NCBI GenBank assembly: GCA_021613375.1
Contig: CM038716.1
Location: forward strand, 10,867,667 to 10,931,666
DNA length: 64,000 nt
Direction: 5' to 3'
Origin: Megaleporinus macrocephalus
Taxonomy: Eukaryota; Chordata; Actinopteri; Characiformes; Anostomidae
Below are positions 31,400 to 44,334 of the stretch, one piece after another; the first letter of the stretch is position 1, and the number at the start of each line of letters is the position of its first letter. Under the pieces are notes generated by a model. It made no database searches, was not told the origin of the DNA, and saw only the letters and a program-made list of their open reading frames with translations. The position numbers and the translations under genes are program-made.

Positions 31400-33374
31400 T
31401 CTTCATTCTTTATTAGTGTAATACAGTGTTCAGGTATGTTACTGAATGATCGGCTGAGAGTCTACAGGCTTTATTAGTGTAATACAGTGTTCAGGTATGT
31501 TACTGAACGTTCTGCTGAGAGTCTACAGGCTTTATTAGTGTAATACAGTGTTCAGGTATGTTACTGAACGTTCTGCTGAGAGTCTACAGGCTTTATTAGT
31601 GTAAGACAGTGTTCAGGTATGTTACTGAATGATCTGCTGAGAGTCTACAGGCTTTATTAGTGTAATACAGTGTTCAGGTATGTTACTGAATGATCTGCTG
31701 AGAGTCTACAGGCTTTATTAGTGTAATACAGTGTTCAGGTATGTTACTGAACGTTCTGCTGAGAGTCCACAGGCTTTATTAGTGTAAGACAGTGTTCAGG
31801 TATGTTACTGAATGATCTGCTGAGAGTCTACAGGCTTTATTAGTGTAATACAGTGTTCAGGTATGTTACTGAATGATCTGCTGAGAGTCTACAGGCTTTA
31901 TTGGTGTAATACAGTGTTCAGGTATGTTACTGAATGATCTGCTGAGAGTCTACAGGCTTTATTAGTGTAATACAGTGTTCAGGTATGTTACTGAACGTTC
32001 TGCTGAGAGTCTACAGGTTTTATTAGTGTAATACAGTGTTCAGGTATGTTACTGAATGATCTGCTGAGAGTCTACAGGCTTTATTAGTGTAATACAGTGT
32101 TCAGGTATGTTACTGAATGATCTGCTGAGAGTCTACAGGCTTTATTAGTGTAATACAGTGTTCAGGTATGTTACTGAACGTTTTGCTGAGAGTCTACAGG
32201 CTTTATTAGTGTAAGACAGTGTTCAGGTATGTTACTGAATGATCTGCTGAGAGTCTACAGGCTTTATTAGTGTAATACAGTGTTCAGGTATGTTACTGAA
32301 TGATCTGCTGAGAGTCTACAGGCTTTATTAGTGTAATACAGTGTTCAGGTATGTTACTGAACGTTTTGCTGAGAGTCTACAGGCTTTATTAGTGTAAGAC
32401 AGTGTTCAGGTATGTTACTGAATGATCTGCTGAGAGTCTACAGGCTTTATTAATGTAATACAGTGTTCAGGTATGTTACTGAACGTTCTGCTGAGAGTCT
32501 ACAGGCTTTATTAGTGTAATACAGTGTTCAGGTATGTTACTGAACGATCTGCTGAGAGTCTACAGGCTTTATTAGTGTAATACAGTGTTCAGGTATGTTA
32601 CTGAATGATCTGATGAGAGTCTACAGGCTTTATTAGTGTAATACAGTGTTCAGGTATGTTACTGATTGATCTGCTGAGAGTCTACAGGCTTTATTAGTGT
32701 AATACAGTGTTCAGGTATGTTACTGAATGATCTGATGAGAGTCTACAGGCTTTATTAGTGTAATACAGTGTTCAGGTATGTTACTGAATGATCTGCTGAG
32801 AGTCTACAGGCTTTATTAGTGTAATACAGTGTTCAGGTATGTTACTGAACGTTCTGCTGAGAGTCTACAGGCTTTATTAGTGTAATACAGTGTTCAGGTA
32901 TGTTACTGAACGTTTTGCTGAGAGTCTACAGGCTTTATTAGTGTAAGACAATGTTCAGGTATGTTACTGAACGTTCTGCTGAGAGTCTACAGGCTTTATT
33001 AGTGTAATACAGTGTTCAGGTATGTTACTGAATGTTCTGCTGAGAGTCTACAGGCTTTATTAGTGTAATACAGTGTTCAGTTATGTTACTGAACGTTCTG
33101 CTGAGAGTCTACAGGCTTTATTAGTGTAATACAGTGTTCAGGTATGTTACTGATTGATCTGCTGAGAGTCTACAGGCTTTATTAGTGTAATACAGTGTTC
33201 AGGTATGTTACTGAACATTCTGCTGAGAGTCTACAGGCTTTATTAATGTAATACAGTGTTCAGGTATGTTACTGAATGATCTGCTGAGAGTCTACAGGCT
33301 TTATTAGTGTAAGACAGTGTTCAGGTATGTTACTGAATGATCTACTGAGAGTCTACAGGCTTTATTAGTGTAGT
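31400..33374. repeat. 61-bp satellite, copy B (about 32 units)
   Basis: Highly uniform units that fall into recurring variants at two places: GAATGATCTGCTG versus GAACGTTCTGCTG, and GTAATACAG versus GTAAGACAG. The variants recur in short runs of two or three units, which suggests block-wise amplification. Confidence 0.95.
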
Positions 33375-33765
33375 ACATTGTTGTTTGGAAACTGTAACTA
33401 TGCTGTGATGTATATATTAATATATAATATTTGTAATCTCTGTTTGTATGTATCTATGGTAAACATATGTTCTGATTCTAAACTCCAATTGATCCAGTTT
33501 AGAAAGTGTTTTTAGTGTTAATCAGTTCTACAAGTGTTCAGCTTTACAGTCATACGAGTCTTTTATTAAAATCTACTGAAGTTAATAATCAACCACACAC
33601 TTTTACAGCTTTTACACTCACTGACCCCTAAAAACTGATACTTGTAGCACAATTATGATAATTAGTAACTCATGTAGTCTCTCCATTGTCCTGATACACT
33701 AAACCATAAGTACATTCTCTACCTTAACACTCATTTATCAACTCTGAACACACTTTTACACTCAA

Positions 33766-34988
33766 CACACTTCCTACATCACATACATCATGAAACACTG
33801 AACACACTTCCTACATCACATACATCATTAAACACTGAACACACTTCCTACATCACATACATCATTAAACACTGAACACACTTCCTACATCACATACATC
33901 ATTAAACACTCAACACACTTCCTACATCACATACATCATTAAACACTGAACACACTTCCTACATCACATACATCATTAAACACTCAACACACTTCCTACA
34001 TCACATACTTCATTAAACACTCAACACACTTCCTACATCACATACATCATTAAACACTGAACACACTTCCTACATCACATACATCACTAAACACTGAACA
34101 CACTTCCTACATCACATACATCACTAAACACTGAACACACTTCCTACATCACATACATCATTAAACACTGAACACACTTCCTACATCACATACATCATTA
34201 AACACTCAACACACTTCCTACATCACATACATCATTAAACACTCAACACACTTCCTACATCACATACATCATTAAACACTGAACACACTTCCTACATCAC
34301 ATACATCATTAAACACTGAACACACTTCCTACATCACATACATCACTAAACACTGAACACACTTCCTACATCACATACATCATTAAACACTGAACACACT
34401 TCCTACATCACATACATCATTAAACACTGAACACACTTCCTACATCACATACATCATTAAACACTGAACACACTTCCTACATCACATACATCATTAAACA
34501 CTGAACACACTTCCTACATCACATACATTATTAAACACTGAACACACTTCCTACATCACATACATCATTAAACACTGAACACACTTCCTACATCACATAC
34601 ATTATTAAACACTGAACACACTTCCTACATCACATACATCATTAAACACTCAACACACTTCCTACATCACATACATCATTAAACACTCAACACACTTCCT
34701 ACATCACATACATCATTAAACACTGAACACACTTCCTACATCACATACATCATTAAACACTCAACACACTTCCTACATCACATACATCATTAAACACTGA
34801 ACACACTTCCTACATCACATACATCATTAAACACTGAACACACTTCCTACATCACATACATCATTAAACACTGAACAGACTTCCTACATCACATACATCA
34901 CTAAACACTGAACACACTTCCTACATCACATACATCATTAAACACTGAACACACTTCCTACATCACATACATCATTAAACACTGAACA
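33766..34988. repeat. 37-bp satellite, copy B (about 33 units)
   Basis: The same unit and right border (GAACACCTCGTGTTTC) as copy A. The left border is preceded by a conserved spacer. Confidence 0.95.
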
Positions 34989-35151
34989 CCTCGTGTTTCT
35001 ATTGGAGAACACTGGCATGTACATCACACACCCATGTACCAGTTACCTGAACCCAGCGCTCACAGGTGAACACACGTCTGGCTGAACTTTAGAAATCAGC
35101 ACCTGAGCTCCATAAAGAAAACACAGGTTCCACATCTTGGTTGGCACAACA

Positions 35152-36342
35152 ATGGAGGCTGATGGACGAAGAGGACGGGGAAGAGGAAGAGCCACAGCAA
35201 CCATCATGGATGAGATCCGACCACTTTAGTTGACCATGTTATGAAGCATGGATTGAGTTGTCGGGGGGCTGGGCAGACGCTCCAGCCTAACGTGAGCTGT
35301 TACACTGCAGCAAACATCATCCAGACGTTTGGAGATGAGAAGAAGCGAGTAGACCTACTACTGAACTCCCACAGCTGAACTGTGTCCACCACTGTACTAC
35401 TGCAGTGTAGAATCAGTACTTACAGTCACTTACAGTCACGTTTCATTACAAACCCCTCACATCATGTTTCTGCAGAGCTGCTAGACCACCTTCACTGGAG
35501 GAAGAAGACGTCTGTTCACCCCAGAGCAGCAAGAGACCACCATTAACACGATCAGAGCCCACAATAGCACACATTCACCACATCTACAACAGCAGAACAT
35601 CATTACCCACAACACCACACTCAGCTACATCCACTCAGTGAGCTTATCTGTGCTGGGTTTTCTCCTGAAAACACATCCAGACCACATGAAGCAGATCTAC
35701 AGGGTTCTGTTCCAGCTCAGCTCTGACGGAGTGAAGCAGCTGCAGTATGAATATGTGCTAGTACACTGTGCTGTCCTCTCACTGGTCCTGTAGTCCACTG
35801 TCCTGTGGAAACACAACACTGAGTACTGAATGTCTGTCTCATACTTTCATACAATACTGGACTGGTGGGTTTCAGAGAGTGATGGAGTTGGTGGTGATGT
35901 TGCTGCAGTGGAACACAAGCTGCTGTACTTTGATGAAGCTGCAGATGAAGGAACATCTTGGAACTCTGTGCCATCGTCAGTGTCCCTGGGCAGCAGGGGG
36001 GCAACATCAATCAACGTGTGCAGCTATTAGCCAGAATGGTGTTGTTCATCCTGATGCCACTCTTGGTCCCTACAACACTGACCACCTCATCATCTTCCTC
36101 AACACACCACCCTTGGAGTTCTTGGAGGGTCTATGTTCCCACCAACCCCACTGCACGTACCTCTTCTCCAGGTGATGGAGGAAGCTTGTGGGGACGTTGA
36201 TGAGGAAGCTTGCCAGGGCTGGATAAGTCACTCCAGACGCTTCGTCTCTCGCTGTCTGGCCATACAGGAAATTCTCTGTGATGGTGATGAGGGTCAGACC
36301 CAGAGAGGAGACGAGGTGCAGCTTATTTTCTTTTGTTTTTGA
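35152..36342 (+). pseudogene. Decayed DDE transposase, copy B
   Basis: The same fossil as in unit A. It starts MEADGRRGRGRGRATATI, and the frame at its end stays open to TGA at 36342 (ending DEVQLIFFCF). It keeps the segment lost near 23141 in A, which includes a YFDEA word that may be the first catalytic Asp region. It shares with A the loss of the block kept in C. Multiple stops and frameshifts remain. Confidence 0.7.
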
Positions 36343-36364
36343 CTTACAAGCCTATTTTGTTATG

Positions 36365-36606
36365 TACACCGATCAGCCAGAACATTAATAGCACCTCCTT
36401 GTATCTACACACATTGCCTGCTTCATCAGCTCCACTGACCATGTAGGAGCTCCACTTCCAGACTGTAGTTCATCTGATTCTCTGAATACATTGTTTATCC
36501 TCTTTTACCCTGTTCATTAATGGTCAGGACCCCCACAGGACCACCACAGAGTAGGTTCTATTAGGGAAGTGGATCATTCTCTGCACTACAGTGACACTGA
36601 CATGGT
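36365..36606 (+). mobile_element. Half of a palindromic fish DNA element, unit B
   Basis: Same as 23542-23783, followed by (GTAT)n. Confidence 0.6.
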
Positions 36607-37784
36607 ATGTATGTATGTATGTATATTTAGCCACTTATATATATAGTGATAATTTTGTTGGTTGGTTAAGTAAATACAGAAACTAATGAAAATACTGGAC
36701 GTGATGCTGTATCTAGTGTGGAGCTGGACCGTGTATCCAGGGACCAGTAGGTAAACTGTTAACCAGTAATTAGTTTGTGTGTAAAGAGTTTGTGTACTGA
36801 TTGATTAAAAACTAAAGTTTTATTTCATTACTTAAAATGTTCTAGTATGTTCTACTATTTTGAGAGAAGAACTGAGTACACTGATATTTTTAAGTTGAAC
36901 AAAATTAAAACATCAGGTTTTAGCTTGGACCACGCCCCTGTAGCACCTTGCCAGATTCTCATTGGTCAGTTCAGTCTAGACTAGTTTGAGTTGTTTAGTG
37001 GAGCTTGTAAAGGTTTTGAAGTCTTTTTCTATTTTCACTGTGAGGTTTGGTGTTTTCTGAGTTTAACTTCTTGTCCTCGGACAGAAACTCTGTAGTGCTG
37101 GGATTTCTCTACAGTGGACATTTTCTCCATTGTTTTCTTTTCTTGAAGAACTACAGAGGACTACAATTAACCAAGCCGCCATCTTCCCTCTCTTTTTCTC
37201 ATTCTGGAACTTGGTAAGTTGTTTTCCGTGTTCAAGTGGTGTAAAAGTGTTGTTCTGCAGTTGATGCTGATCTAAAGTTAGAAAATGTAATTTACTGTGT
37301 TTTTATCATTTCAATGTGTAAACTGTATTTAAGAATTATTGTAAGATAAACAGTTTTCTAACTAGACCAATCAAAACCAGCCATCATCACTACTGAACCC
37401 TTCAAGAGTCAGAATCATCCTAGATGATCCCAGTGATGTAGTTTTAAATCAAATTAAACTAAATGTAACTGCTGTCTGTGTTCTTTTGATGTAGGAGAAC
37501 ATCAGCTTTTTATGGAGACTAGTTTAAGTTTTTAATTCTGATTACAGGAAACTCAATGTTGAGTTGAATTAAATGGTCAGTAGGGTTTTTTTTACAAAAT
37601 ATTTTAAGTACAAACTATTTAGATTTCATTGTATTCAACTCAAATGATCACTTCCAGTCTATTTGATATTTAAGTTGATTTTACTTAAACTATTAGATTT
37701 TCTCTAGTTTGCATTACTTACATATTTTAAGACAATCAATCAAACTCTTTAAGTACAATCAACTTATCCAGGTTTACAGTGTAA
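36607..37784 (+). promoter_or_regulatory. Spacer of unit B with CCAAT and YY1-like motifs and donor
   Basis: GCCGCCATCTT at 37175-37185 is followed by CTTG-GTAAGT with the donor GT at 37214. If transcribed, this would give a non-coding exon that splices towards gene C across the 53-bp array. A candidate acceptor CCAACAG lies in the 583-base flank of gene C. No further content was recognised. Confidence 0.35.
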
Positions 37785-38290
37785 GGATTTGATTGAGTGT
37801 TAGTGAGGTCAGGTACTGATGTTGAACATTGCTGTGAGGATTTGATTGAGTGTTAGTGAGGTCAGGTACTGATGTTGGACATTGCTGTGAGGATTTGATT
37901 GAGTGTTAGTGAGGTCAGGTACTGATGTTGAACATTGCTGTGAGGATCTGATTGAGTGTTAGTGAGGTCAGGTACTGATGTTGAACATTGCTGTGAGAAT
38001 CTGATTGAGTGTTAGTGAGGTCAGGTACTGATGTTGAACATTACTTTGAGGATTTGATTGAGTGTTAGTGAGGTCAGGTACTGATGTTGAACATTACTGT
38101 GAGGATTTGATTGAGTGTTAGTGAGGTCAGGTACTGATGTTGAACATTGCTGTGAGGATTTGATTGAGTGTTAGTGAGGTCAGGTACTGATGTTGAACAT
38201 TGCTGTGAGGATTTGATTGAGTGTTAGTGGGGTCAGGTACTGATGTTGAACATTACTGTGAGGATTTGATTGAGTGTTAGTGGGGTCAGG
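37785..38290. repeat. 53-bp minisatellite, upstream of gene C (about 9-10 units)
   Basis: The same unit and right border as the other three arrays. Confidence 0.95.
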
Positions 38291-38873
38291 CCATGCTTCT
38301 CTTTGAAAAACTTGCTATTTTATGTGAGAATTTGATGCTAAGTTTTCTAAACTGAACAATCACAAGTTCATTAAATACTGATAGAATTCTGTCCTCCACA
38401 TTTTCATTGAATCATTGTAAAGTTTCATTTACTGTTTTTATAAACAGATATAATAGATTCTGTATACAGTTTATAGGTATTGGGTAGAACTGAGTTAAGT
38501 ATATTAGTCTGGTCCTCTAAAACCATTCCAGTTCCTCATGTGGCCCCATGGGAAAATGAATTGCCCCCCCTGTTCTGTGAGGTGATGAAATGAAGCTACA
38601 GCGAGTCTGATTGTCAGTCTGATTCACATGAACTGCTCAAATCTGAGAAGTGAGGAGTAAACACAGCAGCGTCGCTCTGATTCACTACATGAAGCCCATT
38701 AACTGTAGCCTCACATTCATTTACCAACAGAGACCTCCACAGAGTGTCCAACATTCCGCCGTGATGTCACTACAGAGGCCGTGTGACGTCATAGAGGTGA
38801 AGATGTACGGAGTTCCGCGCGTCTCAGTGTGAAATCAGTCTGTGCTGAAGCGTCGAAGGAGAGAGGAGGAAAA
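38291..38873 (+). promoter_or_regulatory. 5' flank and likely core promoter of gene C
   Basis: 583 bases, the same length as in A and B. TGATGTCA is at 38762-38769 and the perfect CRE TGACGTCA at 38784-38791. Confidence 0.5.
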
Positions 38874-41800
38874 ATGAGCTGGAGAAAGTTTTGCTGTTGT
38901 GGAGGAGGAGATAGAGAGAGTGAGGAGGAGGAGGAGCACAGAAAGGAGGGAGAACATACTGAGAAGAAAGAGAAAGGAAAGAGGAGGAGGAGAGAGAGAG
39001 AGTGGAGTTTCTCTAGGAAAGAGGAGGAGAGGGAGACTCCACTACAGGAGAGCGTGACTGTGCTGATGGAGGAAGCCGAGTCAGAGCCGGTGGACATCAG
39101 CACAGAGACTGAGCAGCTTCTGAGTGAGTAGATGAGTCGACGTCACTAGAATTAACAGTAGTTACTGAACAAGTCAGTGATTCTCAGTACGTACTGAATA
39201 AATCAGAGTACAGCGCTGGATACACTTTACTTTAGTGTAGGGGGGCTTAACCAATTTTAATCACTCTGGTGGTCGGCCAATCAGAACAGAGTGTGTGAAC
39301 TGACCATTAGGAGCATATTAAGCTCAGTGGGAGGCGGGGCTTAAAGACATTTAGTGAAGGGGTGGAAGTTAGAGCCAATGCTGGGTGAACCGACCAATCA
39401 GAGCAGGGTAAATGTTAGGTTTAAGACGTGAGAGTGAATGTGTAAGTGTTTAGGGGTTAATGTTAATGTTAGGTAAGGTTAAGTGTAGGGTTAATGTTAA
39501 TGTTAGGAAGGGTTAACTGTAGGGTTAATGTTAGGTAGGGTTAAGTGTAGTTAGTGTTAATGTTAATGTTAGGTAGGGTTAAGTGTAGGGTTAATGTTAA
39601 TGTTAGGTAGGGTTAAGTGTAGGGTTAATGTTAATGTTAGGTTAAGTGTAGGGTTAATGTTAATGTTAGGTAGTGTTAAGTGTAGGGTTAATGTTAATGT
39701 TACTCTGTGTTAGTTGTGGTGAATGTATTTTATTTATTAATATTATTTAATGTTTAATTAAAACAGGAGTTTAACTGATTATTAACTCTAATTTGTCTAA
39801 ATGATTCAATTCTAAATTAAATAGGCGTCAATACCGAGACGACTCCTGAACTGCTACAGTCTGAAGATGCTGGACCACCCTCTAGCACCCCTCTGGGTGA
39901 GTAGGAGAACCTGTTATCATGATGAACATCATTGTATCTCTACATTAACAGAACAAATGCTGATATTATTCATTCTGATATGAATATTAAAGCAGGAGAA
40001 CAGAGAGCTCCTGTGACCAGTGAGCTCCTGGAGATCCTGCCGAGGGAGGTTGCTGGAGGAGAAGTGGTGGACCAGCATCTTGGTGAGTAAAAGAATCAAA
40101 CGTTGGATATTGTGATAACGACCCAGCTGGACAGATGTTGATATTTATTGATGTTCAAACAGAAGCCCAGGCCTGCGAGCACACTGAGGAGGAGACCAGA
40201 GGAGAAACGCTGCTGGAGGAACCTCCAACCTCCAGCACATCTCTGGGTGAGCAGAACAAACTATTAGCATCATGCTAACTCAGAACTGTACAGCACTGGA
40301 GAACATTACCAGAACAAACCGGCTGCTGGTGGTCCACTCCAGCACACAGTCCAGTCCTGTTGATGTAATAAATGAAGTTTATGAAGACCACCTGAACTCC
40401 ATCAGACACTAGTTAAGATTTGGTGATGTCATCATTTTCTGACTTGACAAGGACCATCAGAACTGATCATAACGTTACTGAACATCTCCTGATCTTCTTA
40501 GAATCTGACTCAGGAGCTCCGGTCATGGATGAGGTCGAGGACACGGGGGTAGGGACTCCTATGACCCCTGTGTCCTCCCACGTAGATCACCCTGTCCAGT
40601 CCTTCGGTAAGTAACGGAAATGACCTGTGGAAATATATCAAGTATGAAAATAACACAGCTGGACGATTGACAGTGTTTATTAATGTGAAAGACGACCAGA
40701 AGATGATGACCATCGTCAGGGTGATCTCTGCAGCAGACGCATTCAGATACCTGCTGGAGAACATGCAGGTATCTGAACTGCAGAACCTCAAGTTCCCTCC
40801 GGGTGAGTAAAAGAAGAGCTCACTACAAAAACTACATTCAGACAAAAGCAGAAACATGAATATCTTAATATCTCTCAACATCTCACTCTCACTGAATATC
40901 TTCTACAAACATCAGCGAACAACACCAACGCCCTGATCGAGGCCGCCTGTGAGGTAGTTCTTGTGCTGCTGCAGAGACTCACATTCTCACCTGACCAGCA
41001 CCTGAGTGAGTAAAGCACATAAACACTAAACATTAAAGATGATACTAAAGACTTCACAGACAACATGTCCATGTGGGGCCCGTATGGTTCTTATCTGGCC
41101 TGTATGGGTTTCACGTGGGCTTGTAGGGGCTTTATGATTGGTGATACATGGAGCCCCACTGGGTTATAACTTTTTGCCCCATTTGGGTTACAGTTGTGAG
41201 TCCCACTTAGGCTACTGTTGGGGGCCCACAGTTATGGCACTGTTCACTTGGTTGATTGTTCACTTGGGCCCATCTTGCAGTCCGGATCGGCCCTAGTTAT
41301 TGGTCCACATTGACAAACACACACAGGGCCCGTATGAAGGCAATGGACAAATCTCTGTGGGCCCCTACCAGGTTGCCCCAAGTGGACCCAATCGGCAGCC
41401 CGTCTTTAACTGATGTGGGGTCCACATGAACATGTTGGCTGGGTCAGTAAATATCAGATCTACTGATACTCAGAGCTTCAATATCAGGATCAGCATCTTC
41501 ACCAGGTTCTGTGATGATGTAGCTGCTGAACATCTGCTGATGTTTATTTCTATTAAATCAGTTAACAAGGTGCTGGCGGTGATGCGAACGGTTCCTGAGT
41601 TTGCTGATGCCGGGGTGCTGTTAACACATCATCTGGACAGCATCCGAGGATTCACCAGCATGACTCTGGGTGAGTAACAGAACCCAGAACCTTCTCTGAC
41701 ACCAGGGCAGCAGAATAGACTAGGCTGGCGTTGGTCCATTCGATAGAACTATATCAGTTGATGATGACCACTCAAACTCAGGCAGCATTTGGTGATGTGA

Positions 41801-43826
41801 CTTGATGATCAGAACCCACCATAATATGACTGAACATCTGCTGATCCTTTCAGAACCAGGAACTGATCTACAGGTGGGGGTGGATGCAGAGGTGGAGGCT
41901 CTGCGGAACATCTTCTGCCCTCACCTGGACACGCTGTACATACAGCTCGGTAAGTACCGGAAACGCTCAGTACACATATATGAAGAGTGAAAACGATGCA
42001 GCTGGAGAACTGACAGTGTGTATCAATGTGAATCCAGTGGATGAGATGCTGACAGGGCTGTTGGTCCAGCTGGCTGCTAACGCCCTGATGTACCTCCGTA
42101 AGGTGCACGGAGAACCTCCAGGTGAGTCATCATAATAACATGCAGGTAAAAGTAGGAATCATGTTTAACGTTAACATGAACCTGTATTCATTCATTCTTT
42201 CTAAATGAACTAGTGAACAACAACGAGTCCAGGGCCGACATCATCGCCCAGGCCCTGGATAGCATCCTGGAGGAGCTCGTCACCGGGAGGGATCAGCATC
42301 TCAGTGAGTAAAGCTAATGAGCACCAGAAACTAAAGATAGAGCCCATGTGGTAACAGCTGGTGGTCTTAGACTGATATGAGCAGAAAGAGCTGATCATCT
42401 TTAGAGCTTAAGAAGTAGAAACATCAGATCAGCTGATCCTCAAGTCTTCAATATCAGGATCACCATCTTTACTAGGTTCTGTGATGAAGACTCAGCTGAA
42501 CAACTGCTAATATTTATTTCTATTAAATCAGTCCACGACTTCCTGTGCTTGATGTCCTCGGCGCCTGACTACCGGGACATTGTGGAGGTGCTGGCACCTC
42601 TGCTGGACACCGCCAGGGCATATTACTGTGGATGTCTGGGTGAGTAGAAGAACCTAGAAGCTTGATGAACATCATAATAACTGAGAATGTCTAAAGAACT
42701 GCTAATGTTTCATCAGGATTTATTAGTTAGTTATTAATATTCATCTGAACTCATACTGATTCTGCTCGGGCTCGTTTTACGAGGTGACTCTGAGTCCAGT
42801 TTGTATGCGAGCAACAGAAACACCCGAGTCAGGTCCAACCACAGTGATGGATCTGGACAGCTGTTGATGTTTCTTCATGTTACAGCACGAGACCAGACCG
42901 AGGAGGTGGAGGAACATGGAGCTTCGGCTGAGTCCAGCATGGTTGATGTAAAGAGGACGGCACCTAAAATTCAGCCGCCTCAACCACCTCAACCACCTCA
43001 ACCACCTCATCCACCTCATCCACCTCAGCCATCTAAGCCATGTCAGCCACCCCAGCAGCCTCAGCCATCTAAGCCACGTTATCCGCCTCAGCCACGTCAG
43101 CCACCTCAGATGCCTCAGCAACGTCAGCAGCGTCAACCACGTCAGCTGCCTCAACGTCCTCAGCCACCTCCACCACGTCAGCCACCTCAGTCATCTCGGG
43201 GTGAGTAAAGAAAACAGATCTCAGATTCCGTTTACATGAACATACACTCTTACAAAAAAAGGTACTTCCTCAGATCTTGGGTTGGATATACGACTCTAGA
43301 GATAAACTTTCACTGTTAGTGGAGCTTCTACAAGGTTCTTCATGCTCACACATCTGTTTAAACGTTCTTCAGGAAACTAAAAGTTCTTCTACAGTAACTA
43401 CACACTGATACTAACATGAGTGTAACTGCATTTGTAGCTCACAGAGACGGTCCTGGGGTGCAGCCTCCTCCTCGTCCACGGACTGACAGCCAGCATAGAT
43501 CCAGGCACCAGTCCGAAGTTCAGTGGACGCATCGGCACCAGGGACAGAGACCACCTAGAGTGCCGAGACACCAGTGGGAGGAGGCCACTGAGAGATACCC
43601 CGGATACCCGACCAGACAGGAGGTCACTGATCCGTGGACCTGGAGACAACATGGTCCCAGACATCAGACCCAGAACCCAAAGTCAAAAGGACCCAATCAC
43701 CGTCCTAATGATGGATGTGCTCCTCCACAAAGGGAGAGAGGCGGATTTGGAGGAAGAGGGAGGCGTGGTGGAGGCCGAGGACAGAAGAGACCGGACTGGT
43801 GGCAGCACGACAACAGATGGCTATGA
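38874..43826 (+). CDS. Gene C: 14-exon paralogue, intact
   Basis: Exons: 38874-39123, 39825-39896, 39996-40082, 40163-40246, 40502-40606, 40692-40802, 40916-41005, 41562-41669, 41854-41949, 42038-42121, 42214-42303, 42532-42639, 42886-43200, 43438-43826. Internal exons are all phase 1-1; 662 codons plus TGA with no stops. It differs from A by six extra codons in the Pro/Gln exon and by replacements in exon 3 (Gly to Val, Asp to Glu), a cluster in exon 4 (ESETCEH to EAQACEH), exon 9 (Val to Leu, Asp to Asn) and exon 12 (Ser to Thr). Exon lengths are otherwise the same. The family and function are unknown to me. Confidence 0.75.
39455..39705. repeat. Intron 1 minisatellite of gene C
   Basis: TAGGGTTA-rich units as in gene A, but a shorter array, which accounts for the shorter intron 1 (701 bases against 1075 in A and 973 in B). 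Confidence 0.92.
41062..41436. mobile_element. ~375-bp inverted-end element in intron 7, copy C
   Basis: Orthologous to 17526-17896 and 28298-28672. Confidence 0.65.
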
Positions 43827-43832
43827 ACAACA

Positions 43833-44270
43833 ACCCCAACCTCCAAAAATAAACCCCAACCCTCCTACAATGAAACCCTACCTCCTACAATCAACCCCTA
43901 CGTCCTACAATCAAACCCTACCTCCTACAGTGAAACCCTACCTCCTACAATCAAACCCTACCTCCTACAATCAAACCCTACCTCCTACAATGAAACCCTA
44001 CCTCCTACAATCAAACCCTACCTCCTACAATCAAACCCTACCTCCTACAATCAAACCCTACCTCCTACAATGAAACCCTACCTCCTACAATCAAACCCTA
44101 CCTCCTACAATGAAACCCTACCTCCTACAATCAAACCCTACCTCCTACAATCAAATCCTACCTCCTACAATCAAACCCTACCTCCTACAATGAAACCCTA
44201 CCTCCTACAATCAACCGCAACCTCCTACAATCAAACCCTACCTCCTACAATCAATCCCAACCCTCGCTCC
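43833..44270 (+). repeat. 20-bp minisatellite in the 3' UTR of gene C
   Basis: The same units as in genes A and B, starting directly after the stop codon. Confidence 0.9.
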
Positions 44271-44334
44271 CCAAACCCAAACATCAGCAAATATAAAAAT
44301 AATTAAAAAATCCTAAAATATGCTACTACTCTTC

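Larger units (their letters stand above)
25256..38290 (+). repeat. Tandem unit B (~13.0 kb)
   Basis: The same layout as unit A. The extra length comes mainly from the 61-bp array (about 32 units at about 31400-33370) and a longer 37-bp array. Confidence 0.9.
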
